From positions 1-5,939 of the forward strand of contig JANXTD010000370.1 of NCBI GenBank assembly GCA_025352585.1: a stretch of DNA of 5,939 bases, read 5' to 3'. The notes under the pieces were generated by a model that searched no databases, was not told the origin of the DNA, and was given only the letters and a program-made list of their open reading frames with translations. Position 1 is the stretch's first letter. Every line of letters starts with the position of its first letter. Of the stretch, positions 1 to 5,906 are shown piece after piece. This DNA comes from Fimbriiglobus sp. GTDB lineage: Bacteria > Planctomycetota > Planctomycetia > Gemmatales > Gemmataceae. The position numbers and the translations under genes were made by a program.

Positions 1-355
1 CCGAGCCGTCCCCTTCAACCGGGTGTGCCGCGCCAATATTGGCCCCAGGAGCCATGGCTGCGATATTTGCCGAGAGCGTGATAAATGAGCCGGCACTACC
101 GGCCCTTGCCCCTGAAGGCCCAACCCATACCACCACCGGAAACTCCGCGCCCATGATTTCCTGGACCATCGTCCGCGTCGCATCCAGCGCCCCCCCAGGA
201 GTATCAAGTCGGATAAACAGTCCAGCAGTACCCTCCCGGCGGACCTGTTCGAGCGCCTCGTCGGTAACTTGCCGGCCGTCGAGGATCAGATCGAAGACGC
301 GGCCGTCCGGCCCCAGCTTGCCGACGGCACCCAGGGGGGCCAGGGCGTCGAGCAC
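1..355 (-). CDS. Partial NfeD/SppA-type (ClpP-fold) membrane serine protease fragment, in frame with a foreign N-terminus
   Basis: The reading frame runs off the left edge of the window, so the C-terminal part is missing. Seen in the translation: FIRLDTPGGALDATR, then PVVVWVGPSGARAGSAGSF, then IAAMAPGANIGAAHPV. This order (DTPGG, PSGARA-SAG, AMAPG-NIGAAHPV) is the hallmark of the NfeD1b/SppA-like serine protease domain of the ClpP fold. In that family the nucleophile is a serine in the SAG region and the general-base lysine lies further on, which would be past position 1. Family members are membrane proteins that cut peptides near the membrane. The usual N-terminus, a signal segment and a full first beta-alpha unit, is absent. 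The residues before TAGLFIRLDTPGG (positions 233-355) look instead like a leucine-rich-repeat lipoprotein. Codon use also changes at about position 232: 32 of 77 codons end in A or T downstream, against 5 of 41 upstream. No convincing start or Shine-Dalgarno site is visible; the GTG at 353-355 directly follows a TAG. The domain call is strong, but the status as a working gene is doubtful. Confidence 0.7.
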   Translation of the reverse strand, partial: MLDALAPLGAVGKLGPDGRVFDLILDGRQVTDEALEQVRREGTAGLFIRLDTPGGALDATRTMVQEIMGAEFPVVVWVGPSGARAGSAGSFITLSANIAAMAPGANIGAAHPVEGDGS

Positions 356-463
356 CTACAGGTCGGCCGACACCACCGGCGTCTTCTTACAGCCCGCCAG
401 CAACACGAACACGCAGCACGAGAAGGCGGCGCACTGGCCTGCCAGACGAAAGGCGAGTGTCAT
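233..463 (-). pseudogene. Broken small lipoprotein gene start (lipobox, then in-frame TAG, then LRR-like segment)
   Basis: An ATG at 461-463 lies 9 bases after the stop of the DUF1559 gene and is preceded by GAGGA-like bases, a fair ribosome binding site. The translation begins MTLAFRLAGQ, followed by a hydrophobic stretch ending in LLAGC, a clear lipobox with the lipidated cysteine at residue 25. After ten more residues the frame meets a TAG at 356-358, so the free product would be only 35 residues. Past the stop the same frame stays open and reads LDALAPLGAVGKLGPDGRVF, then LILDGRQVTDEALEQVRR. That resembles the first turns of planctomycete leucine-rich-repeat lipoproteins (…GRV…L.L.G..VTD..L…). 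I infer that this was a second cistron after the DUF1559 gene, a common arrangement in this group. It appears inactivated by the TAG and truncated near position 232, where NfeD-like coding sequence takes over. A sequencing error at the TAG, or real use as a tiny lipopeptide, cannot be excluded. Confidence 0.55.
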
Positions 464-472
464 CGGGGTTCC

Positions 473-1408
473 TCAGGGGACTTCGACGACTTCGCCGCCG
501 CGGATCGTCGCTAACGCGCGGTAGACGCCCAGGTCGATCGCGTCGCGGACGAAGTGGACCGAGCCGTCGGCGTAGGCGAACTGCAAGCCGCCGTGGTGCC
601 GGCTGCGGAAGGTGTTGGCGTACTCCCACTTCCAGGTGTAGTCCTCGCCGTCGGCCGGGTACTTGACGTTCGGCGGGATGGCACACGTCGCGGCGGCCGA
701 GTTGGCGTAGGCCCAGGCGAACCAGTGGTTGTGCTGCGGCAAGTCCTCGCCGACCATGAACGTGCCGCTGGTGCCGTCGGTGATCGCGGCCAAGCCCTTG
801 GGCGTCTTCCAGTCGATGCGCCAGAACAGGCCGTCCCCCTCGTTCATGCCGTCCCAACTGTTGTTGGTGCCGAGGTTCTTCCACTGCGGGTCGCCCCAGC
901 CCCAGTTCGAGCCGCTGACGCCCTTGTAGTTGGTCAGCGCGGCGGGGATCGGGTAGGTCGTCCAGGTGCCCAAGTCGGCCGCGTCGTCGCGCGCCTCGTT
1001 GGCACCGTAGCCGTCGCTCGGGCAGCGGAACAGCGGCACCGAGGTGCCGACGGCGACGCGCGACTCGTAGAGTGTGCTCGTCGGCAAGTTCGTCAGACGG
1101 AACAGCGGCTCCTGCTCAGCGTACGGCAGCACGCGGGCCAGCCAGCTCCAGCCCTTCGTCTCTGGCCCGTACGGCCCCCACGCCGCCGGCAGCGAGTTGA
1201 CCGGCAGCAGTTGATGGGCGTTGTGGTAGCCGTGGACCGCCAGGGCGATTTGCTTGAGGTTGTTCTGGCACTTCGCCCGCGCCGCAGCCGCCCGGACCTT
1301 CTGCACCGCCGGCAACAGCAAGCCGATGAGCAGGGCAATGATGGCGAGGACGACCAGCAGCTCGATGAGCGTGAACCCGGCGCGTCGCCGACGCGGCTGC
1401 GATCTCAT
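473..1408 (-). CDS. DUF1559 prepilin-like protein with H-X9-DG C-terminal domain
   Basis: This is a 311-residue protein. A short basic leader (MRSQPRRRRAG) is followed by FTLIELLVVLAIIALLIGLL, the type IV prepilin/pseudopilin signal. Cleavage is expected after Gly11, Phe12 would be N-methylated, and Glu16 is the conserved fifth residue of the mature form. The hydrophobic helix spans about residues 12-34. The DUF1559 body follows (AKCQNNLKQIALAVHGYH at about 45-62, FRCPSDG at 127-133), and the C-terminal H-X9-DG motif runs from His271 to Asp281-Gly282. Such proteins are inner-membrane or secreted pseudopilin-like proteins, hugely multiplied in Planctomycetes; their individual roles are mostly unknown. 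The frame opens further upstream at 1486, but I chose the ATG at 1408. It has GAGGGG five bases before it, gives the normal short basic leader, and leaves the upstream promoter (1453-1480) non-coding. A small lipoprotein start follows after 9 bases, suggesting a two-gene unit. Confidence 0.95.
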   Translation of the reverse strand: MRSQPRRRRAGFTLIELLVVLAIIALLIGLLLPAVQKVRAAAARAKCQNNLKQIALAVHGYHNAHQLLPVNSLPAAWGPYGPETKGWSWLARVLPYAEQEPLFRLTNLPTSTLYESRVAVGTSVPLFRCPSDGYGANEARDDAADLGTWTTYPIPAALTNYKGVSGSNWGWGDPQWKNLGTNNSWDGMNEGDGLFWRIDWKTPKGLAAITDGTSGTFMVGEDLPQHNHWFAWAYANSAAATCAIPPNVKYPADGEDYTWKWEYANTFRSRHHGGLQFAYADGSVHFVRDAIDLGVYRALATIRGGEVVEVP

Positions 1409-1424
1409 GGCGACCCCTCGGGAG
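1409..1424 (-). promoter_or_regulatory. Ribosome binding site of the DUF1559 gene
   Basis: On the minus strand GAGGGG lies five bases before the ATG at 1408. This is the best Shine-Dalgarno match near the 5' end of the frame. It decides the start in favour of 1408 over the in-frame ATG at 1486, which would add 26 residues to the prepilin leader. Confidence 0.6.
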
Positions 1425-1452
1425 GAAGGCGGCGGGCCGATCGACGCCTCCG

Positions 1453-1480
1453 ATTGTCGCGTGGAGAAATCGGATGTCAA
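1453..1480 (-). promoter_or_regulatory. Sigma70-type promoter of the DUF1559 gene
   Basis: On the minus strand a perfect -35 hexamer TTGACA (1475-1480) is followed after 16 bases by GACAAT (1453-1458), which matches four of six -10 consensus positions. Transcription would start near 1446 and leave a leader of about 40 bases before the ATG at 1408. The site lies in the 94-base gap between the SDR stop and this gene, where a promoter is expected. It suggests the DUF1559 gene is transcribed apart from the SDR gene. Sigma factor preference in this phylum is not known in detail, so this rests on motif match alone. Confidence 0.55.
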
Positions 1481-1502
1481 CGACAAAGCGTTCGCTCGGC
1501 GG

Positions 1503-2303
1503 TCACGAGTGCATCACCGTGCCGCCATCGACGTTGACCGTCTGGCCGGTGACGTGCGCGGCGCGGGCCGACGACAGGAACACTACCATGTCCGCAACCG
1601 CCTCGGGCGTTTGCCAGACGCCCAGCGGCACCGTCGCCCGCAGCTTGCGCTCGGCCCAGGCGTCGTAGCTCAACCGGTCGGCCGGCGGCGTCTGGTCGTG
1701 CCAGGCTTGCCAGACGGCGCGGTTCAACGGCGTCGGCACCATGCCGGGGCAGACGGTGTTGACCCGCACCCCGCGCGGGGCCAAGTCCTTCGCCAGGCAC
1801 TGCGCGAAGTTGATGTTCGCGGCCTTCGAGGCGCTGTACGGCGGGTCGGTCTGCGAGCCGATTTGCCCGGCAACCGAGGCGACGAAGACCACCGTGCCGG
1901 AGCCACGCGCAGCCAGGTGCGGGGCGACCGCGTGGGCGACGTGGGTCGTGCCCATGACGTTGACTTGCAGCACCCGCAGCCAGTCGGCCGGGGTCAAGTT
2001 CGTGAACGGGAAGCCGAACTTGCCGGAGCCGACCGCCGCGGCGTGGACGAGGTGATCGACGCGGCCGAAGGCGTCGAGGGTCCGCGCGAATGCCGCCGTC
2101 ACGCCCGCTTCGTCGGCGACATCGACGACAAGCCCCAACGCCGACTCGCCGCACGCCTGCCGGGCGACCTCCGCCACGCCGGCGTTCATGTCCCACAAAG
2201 CGACGCGGCAGCCCTCGGCGACGAACGCCCGCGCCGTGGCGAGTCCGATGCCGCTGGCCCCGCCGGTGACGATCGCCGCGTGCCCGCGCAGTTCGAGGTC
2301 CAT
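1503..2303 (-). CDS. Classical SDR family NAD(P)-dependent oxidoreductase
   Basis: This is a 266-residue single-domain Rossmann enzyme, the normal length for classical SDRs. Seen in order: TGGASGIG cofactor loop at 13-20; Asp38 at the end of beta 2 (LWDMN), which in this family favours NAD(H) over NADP(H); an HAAA at 87-90 where NNAG is usual; catalytic Asn115 (LQVNVMG), Ser143 (VASVAG), Tyr156 and Lys160 (YSASK); PGMVPTP at 186-192; and the C-terminal TGQTVNVDGG at 252-261. All tetrad residues are present, so it should be active. A longer loop at about 193-224 before VPLGVWQTPE probably shapes the substrate pocket. The substrate, probably a sugar-, polyol- or beta-keto-type alcohol/ketone, cannot be read from the sequence. 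An in-frame GTG at 2327 would place the start inside the tRNA terminator hairpin, so I prefer the ATG at 2303, with GGGGCGA upstream as a weak ribosome site. No own promoter is obvious. Its neighbours do not suggest a pathway. Confidence 0.93.
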   Translation of the reverse strand: MDLELRGHAAIVTGGASGIGLATARAFVAEGCRVALWDMNAGVAEVARQACGESALGLVVDVADEAGVTAAFARTLDAFGRVDHLVHAAAVGSGKFGFPFTNLTPADWLRVLQVNVMGTTHVAHAVAPHLAARGSGTVVFVASVAGQIGSQTDPPYSASKAANINFAQCLAKDLAPRGVRVNTVCPGMVPTPLNRAVWQAWHDQTPPADRLSYDAWAERKLRATVPLGVWQTPEAVADMVVFLSSARAAHVTGQTVNVDGGTVMHS

Positions 2304-2322
2304 CGGGTCGCCCCAAAACGAA

Positions 2323-2350
2323 GTCACCCCCGGTGTTTGCCGGGGGTGAC
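2323..2350 (-). terminator. Intrinsic terminator of the tRNA-Val gene
   Basis: This is a perfect 11-base-pair inverted repeat (GTCACCCCCGG / CCGGGGGTGAC) with a 6-base loop. On the minus strand it is followed by TTCGTTTT. It starts six bases past the tRNA discriminator base and has the form of a Rho-independent terminator for the tRNA transcript. It ends 20 bases before the SDR start codon, so it should also shield or limit transcription into that gene. Confidence 0.8.
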
Positions 2351-2355
2351 TGGAG

Positions 2356-2429
2356 TGCGCGATACTGGATTCGAACCAGTGACCCCTACAATGTCAATGT
2401 AGTACTCTAACCAACTGAGCTAATCGCGC
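2356..2429 (-). tRNA. tRNA-Val (anticodon GAC)
   Basis: The minus strand folds as a complete 74-base cloverleaf. Acceptor GCGCGAT pairs with ATCGCGC. The D arm is GCTC…GAGT with AGTTGGTTA in the loop. The anticodon stem CTACA/TGTAG closes the loop TTGACAT, giving anticodon GAC at 2393-2395. The T arm is ACTGG-TTCGAAT-CCAGT, and the discriminator base is A. GAC reads GUC and GUU valine codons; GUC is frequent in the genes here. The 3' CCA is not encoded, so it would be added by CCA nucleotidyltransferase. The gene has its own promoter and terminator and lies between proA and the SDR gene as a separate unit. Confidence 0.97.
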
Positions 2430-2440
2430 CTCACCCCATT

Positions 2441-2468
2441 TTGATACCCGAATCGCGCCGTCGGTCAA
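2441..2468 (-). promoter_or_regulatory. Promoter of the tRNA-Val gene
   Basis: On the minus strand TTGACC (2463-2468) is followed after 16 bases by TATCAA (2441-2446). The -35 matches five of six and the -10 four of six consensus positions. Transcription would start around 2434-2436, giving a very short 5' leader before the tRNA at 2429, as is usual for tRNA genes. It sits in the 54-base gap after proA, where no clear terminator is seen, so the tRNA may also receive read-through from folP-proA. Confidence 0.55.
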
Positions 2469-2483
2469 GCCGAAACAGGCCGG

Positions 2484-3749
2484 TCACTGGCGGATTTGGC
2501 CGCTGCCGGTCAGCACATACTTGGTGCTGGTCAGTTCGCGCAAGCCACACGGGCCGCGGGCGTGGAACTTGTCCGTGCTGATGCCGATCTCCGCCCCGAG
2601 GCCCAACTGGAAGCCGTCGTTGAAGCGCGTGCTGGCGTTGACTACGACCGCGGCGCTGTCGACGGCCTGCGTGAAGCGCTGGGCCGCGAGCAGGCTCGTC
2701 GTCACGATGGCGTCGGTGTGCTTCGAGCCGTACTGGCCGATGTGAGCGATCGCCGCTTCCAAGTCGGGCACCACTTTCACGGCGAGGATCAGTGCCAGGA
2801 ACTCGGCGTGGTAGTCGGCTTCGGTCGCCGGCTTGGCGTGGGGCAGGTAACGGCGGGTGATGTCGCAGCCACGCAGTTCGACCCCCTGGGCGGTCAACTC
2901 CGCGCCGACCAGCGGCAGGAAGCTCTCAGCGATCGACTCGTGGACCAGCAGGGTTTCGAGCGCGTTGCAGACGCCCGGCCGCTGGCACTTCGAGTTCACC
3001 ACAATGGCGACGGCTTGGGCGTAGTCGGCGGTGGCATCGACGTAGACGTGGCAGTTGCCGGCGTAGTGCTTCAGGACCGGCATCGTCGCCTCGGCGGCCA
3101 CGCGGCGAATGAGACTCTCGCCGCCGCGGGGGATGACCAGGTCGATGAGGTCGCCGAGCTTGAGGAAGTGGCCCACGGCGTCGCGGTCGGTCGTCGCCAC
3201 GAGTTGCACGGCGTCGGCGGGGAGGCCGTGCTTCGGGAGTTCGTCGGCGAGCAGGCGGTGCAGGGCGGCGTTGGTGCGAAGGGCCTCTTTGCCGCCGCGC
3301 AAGATCACCGCGTTGCCGCTCTTGACGCACAGCGCCGCGGCGTCGGCGGTGACGTTGGGCCGCGACTCGTAGAGGAAGAAGATCACGCCGAGCGGCACGC
3401 CGACCTTGAGGACTTGCAAGCCGTTGGGCCGGACGTGGCCCTCGCGCACCTCGCCGACGGGGTCAGGCAGCGCCGCGACTTGCCGCAAGCCTTCGGCCAT
3501 CGCGGCGATGCCCTTGGGCGTCAGCGTGAGGCGGTCGGTCGCGGCGGCGTCGAGGCCGTACACCGGCGCGTCGGCCACGTCGCGGGCGTTGGCGGCGAGC
3601 AGGTCGTCGGCGTGGCGCGGCAGCTTGTCAGCGCACGCCAGCAGCCAGGCGTTCTTCGCCGCCGTCGGCACGCACGACAGCGTGATCGACGCCGCCTTCG
3701 CCCGGCGGGCCGTGTCGAGGCAGTGGGTCGCGAGGTCGGCGGCGGTCAC
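2484..3749 (-). CDS. proA: Glutamate-5-semialdehyde dehydrogenase (gamma-glutamyl phosphate reductase)
   Basis: This cytosolic enzyme performs the second step of proline synthesis from glutamate: NADPH-dependent reduction of gamma-glutamyl phosphate to glutamate-5-semialdehyde, which cyclises to pyrroline-5-carboxylate. The protein has 421 residues, close to the usual 415-420. Seen: [20 protein letters not shown] at 121-140, the cofactor-side [12 protein letters not shown] at 145-156, catalytic Cys261 in [15 protein letters not shown], and the ProA family signature spanning about 326-348 ([20 protein letters not shown], then DAI). The C-terminal region reads [20 protein letters not shown] and [10 protein letters not shown], as in the family. 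The start is a GTG at 3747-3749 that overlaps the folP TGA by four bases (GTGA), so translation is probably coupled to folP. Only a weak Shine-Dalgarno sequence is visible. The partner kinase proB is not in this window. Nothing suggests loss of function. Confidence 0.97.
   Translation of the reverse strand: MTAADLATHCLDTARRAKAASITLSCVPTAAKNAWLLACADKLPRHADDLLAANARDVADAPVYGLDAAATDRLTLTPKGIAAMAEGLRQVAALPDPVGEVREGHVRPNGLQVLKVGVPLGVIFFLYESRPNVTADAAALCVKSGNAVILRGGKEALRTNAALHRLLADELPKHGLPADAVQLVATTDRDAVGHFLKLGDLIDLVIPRGGESLIRRVAAEATMPVLKHYAGNCHVYVDATADYAQAVAIVVNSKCQRPGVCNALETLLVHESIAESFLPLVGAELTAQGVELRGCDITRRYLPHAKPATEADYHAEFLALILAVKVVPDLEAAIAHIGQYGSKHTDAIVTTSLLAAQRFTQAVDSAAVVVNASTRFNDGFQLGLGAEIGISTDKFHARGPCGLRELTSTKYVLTGSGQIRQ
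3746..3749 (-). promoter_or_regulatory. Overlapping stop/start (GTGA) coupling folP to proA
   Basis: On the minus strand the bases GTGA hold both the proA GTG start and the folP TGA stop. This is the same geometry as the common ATGA overlap, where a terminating ribosome restarts at once. The weak ribosome site ahead of proA fits with dependence on folP translation. It supports a single folP-proA transcript. Confidence 0.75.
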
Positions 3750-4618
3750 AGGGAGTCTCGCGTCAGGGTGGGGCTGCGGTGCTTCAGGATGGCGGCGTGC
3801 ATCAGCAAGGCGTCGCGGGTCGGGCCGACGTCATGGACGCGGAAAACGTGGGCCGTGTTCGCGGCCAGCGCGAAGCAGGCGACCGCCAGCGACGCCGGCA
3901 TGCGCTCCGCGACTTCGCGGCCGGTGACGCGGCCCACGAAGCCCTTGCGCGACACGCCCAGGACGACGGGCCGGTTCAACACGTCGAAGGCTTCCAGGTT
4001 CGCCAGGACCGTCAGCGAGTGTTCGGTGAACTTGCCGAAGCCGACGCCAGGGTCGATCGCGATGCACTCCGGGTTGACGCCGGCTCGCGCTAATATCTCG
4101 ATTTGGCCGCGCAAGTACGCGACGACTTCGGCCACGATGTCGGCGTAAACGGGGGCGACGTTCATCGTCTGGGGCGTGCCGGGCATGTGCATGACGATCA
4201 GCCCGGCCCCGGTCTCGGCGGCGACGCGCACCATGTCCGGGTCGCGGAAGCCCGACACGTCGTTGAGGACCACCGCCCCGGCTTCGAGTGCGGCGCGGGC
4301 GACTTCGGGCTTCATCGTGTCCACGGAGATCGGCGTCTTCGACTGCCGCGCGACCGCCTCGATCACCGGGATGACGCGGGCCAACTCGTCACGCAGCGGC
4401 GTCGGCGTCGCGCCGGGGCGGGTCGATTCGCCGCCGATGTCCAGGAGGTCCGCGCCCTGCCCCGCGAGTTCCAAGGCGTGGGCGATGGCGCGGGCGGGGT
4501 CGAAGAATTGGCCGCCGTCGGAGAAGCTGTCAGGCGTGACGTTGACGACCCCCAGCACGAGCGGTTGCCGTGCGGTGTCGAAGGTCAGCCCGCGGCAGTT
4601 CCATACGATTGGCGTCAT
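3746..4618 (-). CDS. folP: Dihydropteroate synthase
   Basis: This cytosolic enzyme of folate synthesis joins 6-hydroxymethyl-7,8-dihydropterin pyrophosphate with p-aminobenzoate to give 7,8-dihydropteroate, and is the sulfonamide target. The protein is a 290-residue TIM barrel of normal length. Seen: signature 1, [11 protein letters not shown] at 26-36; signature 2, [16 protein letters not shown] at 55-70; SVDT at 98-101; NDVSG at 119-123; [10 protein letters not shown] at 144-153; IDPGVGFGK at 188-196; SRKGFVG at 223-229, binding pterin and phosphate; and RVHDV at 260-264. The middle loop has Pro146 where many homologues have a basic or polar residue; otherwise the site is complete. The ATG at 4618 gives the expected stretch of about 20 residues before the first barrel strand, but no good Shine-Dalgarno site precedes it, so a leaderless or very short leader is possible. 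It is divergent from the alcohol dehydrogenase gene and is followed by proA with a 4-base overlap. Confidence 0.97.
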   Translation of the reverse strand: MTPIVWNCRGLTFDTARQPLVLGVVNVTPDSFSDGGQFFDPARAIAHALELAGQGADLLDIGGESTRPGATPTPLRDELARVIPVIEAVARQSKTPISVDTMKPEVARAALEAGAVVLNDVSGFRDPDMVRVAAETGAGLIVMHMPGTPQTMNVAPVYADIVAEVVAYLRGQIEILARAGVNPECIAIDPGVGFGKFTEHSLTVLANLEAFDVLNRPVVLGVSRKGFVGRVTGREVAERMPASLAVACFALAANTAHVFRVHDVGPTRDALLMHAAILKHRSPTLTRDSL

Positions 4619-4668
4619 GCGTGCTGTCTTACGCCGCGCAACCCCTGAGTACCACCCCCGGAGCCGCC
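4619..4668. promoter_or_regulatory. 50-base divergent intergenic region between folP and the iron alcohol dehydrogenase
   Basis: This short gap must hold, or overlap, the 5' signals of two divergent genes. On the plus strand GGAG at 4660-4663, five bases before the ATG at 4669, is a good ribosome binding site for the alcohol dehydrogenase. I see no convincing -35/-10 pair in either direction and no operator-like palindrome. Promoters may therefore extend into the coding ends or be of a non-sigma70 type. Confidence 0.4.
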
Positions 4669-5871
4669 ATGAACTCGTTCACGATCTGGAACCCGACGCG
4701 AATGTTCTTCGGCCCCGAACACGGCCCGGCCTTCGCCGAGTCGGTCGCCAAGCTCGGCAGCCGCGCCCTCGTGGTCAGCGGCGGCGGCAGCGTCAAGCGG
4801 CTCGGCCACCTCGACGCGGTCATCGACGTGCTCAAGGCCGCCGGGGTCGCCGTCGAGACCTTCGAGGGCGTCGAGCCGAACCCCAACGCGCCGACGGTCA
4901 ACAAGGCCGCCGCGAAGGGCCGGGCGTTCAAGACCCAAGTCGTCGTCGCGGTCGGCGGCGGCAGCGTCATGGACGCCGCCAAGGCGATCGCCGCACTGAT
5001 CCACACCGGCGAGCCGGACATCTGGCCCTTCGTGACCGGGCAGCCGAAGGCGGGGCAACTCGCCGGGGCGCTGCCGGTCGCCGCCGTGCCGACGACCGCC
5101 GCGACGGCGTCCGAGGTGACGCCGTACGCGGTCATCAGTTACTACGAGCACCAGGAGAAATCGACGCTGGCTCACGACTTCCTGAAGCCGCTCGTCGCCT
5201 GGATCAACCCGGCGTTCACGACCGAAGTCCCGGCGACGACGACGGCCGACGGCGGGGCCGACATCATCAGTCACGCCATCGAGAACTACCTACTCGGCGG
5301 CGGCGACTCGCCGCTAGCCGACGGCTACTCGGAGACGGTCATCCGCACCGTGATCGAGACCCTGCCGAAGGTGCTCGCGGAGCCGCAGAACGTCCACCTG
5401 CGCGGCCGGCTGTTGTGGGCGAGTACCCTGGCGTTGAACGGCTACCAGACGGCCGGGCGCAACCCCGCGGAGTTCGTGCTGCACAGCATGGAGCACGCCC
5501 TGAGCGGGCTGATGCCGAACCTGGCGCACGGCCGCGGCCTGGCGACGCTGTACCCGAGTTACTTCCGCTGGCTGTGCGACACCGGCCGCGCCCCGGACCG
5601 GCTGGCGCAGCTCGGCCGCGCGGTCTTCGACGTGACCGAAGTCCACACCGAGGCGGCCGCGGAGGCGACCGTCGAGAAGTTCGAGGCGTGGCTGAAGAAG
5701 TGCGGCTTGTACCAGTCGCTGGAGTCGCTGGGCTTCGCGTCGAAGGACTACGACGGCGTCGCCGACTACTGCGTGAAGGTGTACGGCAAGGACGGCCAGT
5801 TGAACGCGCTCGGGGCGATGACGGCCGCCGACATCGTCGCGATCTTCGAGGGCACCTTCCGCCAGGCGTGA
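4669..5871 (+). CDS. Iron-containing alcohol dehydrogenase (group III, BDH/YqhD-like)
   Basis: This is a 400-residue cytosolic NAD(P)-dependent dehydrogenase of the Fe-ADH superfamily, interconverting alcohols and aldehydes. Family members use iron or zinc. Seen: the N-terminal signature FTIWNPTRMFFG at 4-15, typical of the butanol dehydrogenase/YqhD branch; the cofactor-binding VVVAVGGGSVMDAAKAIA at 91-108; AVPTTAATASEVTP at 139-152; metal ligands Asp198 and His202 in ADIISHAIENYL; and HSMEHAL…LAHG with His272, His276 and His287. Asp198, His202, His272 and His287 fill the four ligand places by comparison with FucO/YqhD, His276 being the extra conserved histidine. The spacing between the last two ligands is 15 residues where FucO, as I recall it, has 14. 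The ATG at 4669 is chosen over an upstream in-frame ATG at 4570: it has GGAG five bases before it, starts directly at the family N-terminus, and avoids overlap with folP. The physiological substrate is unknown; aldehyde detoxification or fermentation are possible. There is no partner gene on this strand. Confidence 0.95.
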   Translation: MNSFTIWNPTRMFFGPEHGPAFAESVAKLGSRALVVSGGGSVKRLGHLDAVIDVLKAAGVAVETFEGVEPNPNAPTVNKAAAKGRAFKTQVVVAVGGGSVMDAAKAIAALIHTGEPDIWPFVTGQPKAGQLAGALPVAAVPTTAATASEVTPYAVISYYEHQEKSTLAHDFLKPLVAWINPAFTTEVPATTTADGGADIISHAIENYLLGGGDSPLADGYSETVIRTVIETLPKVLAEPQNVHLRGRLLWASTLALNGYQTAGRNPAEFVLHSMEHALSGLMPNLAHGRGLATLYPSYFRWLCDTGRAPDRLAQLGRAVFDVTEVHTEAAAEATVEKFEAWLKKCGLYQSLESLGFASKDYDGVADYCVKVYGKDGQLNALGAMTAADIVAIFEGTFRQA

Positions 5872-5883
5872 CCCCCCGGCGAG

Positions 5884-5903
5884 CGGGGGACGAAAGTCCC
5901 CCG
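5884..5903. terminator. GAAA-tetraloop hairpin downstream of the alcohol dehydrogenase
   Basis: This is a perfect 8-base-pair inverted repeat, CGGGGGAC / GTCCCCCG, closed by the tetraloop GAAA, 12 bases after the alcohol dehydrogenase stop. Neither strand has a T tract after it, so it is not a textbook intrinsic terminator. It could act as a 3'-end stabiliser, a Rho-dependent or bidirectional end, or be a copy of a short interspersed palindrome. The stem is certain; the function is inferred. Confidence 0.5.
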
Positions 5904-5906
5904 AGT

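Noticed and set aside
39..524. 161-residue plus-strand open frame at the left edge
   Set aside because: It is the antisense of the NfeD-like fragment, whose minus-strand translation carries a specific conserved motif series. The plus-strand product is Ser/Pro/Arg-rich without a domain.
554..1537. 327-residue open frame on the plus strand opposite the DUF1559 gene
   Set aside because: Low-complexity Arg/Val/Gly composition with no domain, fully antisense to a clear DUF1559 gene with promoter and ribosome site.
2304..2327. Upstream GTG start for the SDR gene, adding eight residues
   Set aside because: It would start within the tRNA terminator hairpin. The ATG at 2303 starts directly at the normal SDR N-terminus.
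1254..2402. 382-residue plus-strand open frame over the SDR and tRNA genes, ending in a DTGFEPVTPTMSM-like tail
   Set aside because: The tail is just the tRNA-Val gene read in the opposite direction, a well-known false protein signature. The rest is a shadow of the SDR gene.
2323..2429. tRNA gene as an integration (att) site
   Set aside because: The tRNA-Val 3' end is followed directly by its terminator and a normal host-like gene. No integrase and no repeated tRNA 3' segment occurs in the window.
2496..4148. 550-residue open frame on the plus strand opposite proA and folP
   Set aside because: The translation is arginine-, valine- and glycine-rich with no recognisable domain, and it lies antisense to two certain genes. 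Long antisense frames are expected at this GC content.
4570..4668. Upstream extension of the iron alcohol dehydrogenase by 33 residues
   Set aside because: It would overlap the folP 5' end, adds a region unlike the family, and lacks a ribosome site. The ATG at 4669 has GGAG at the right spacing and begins at the family N-terminal motif.
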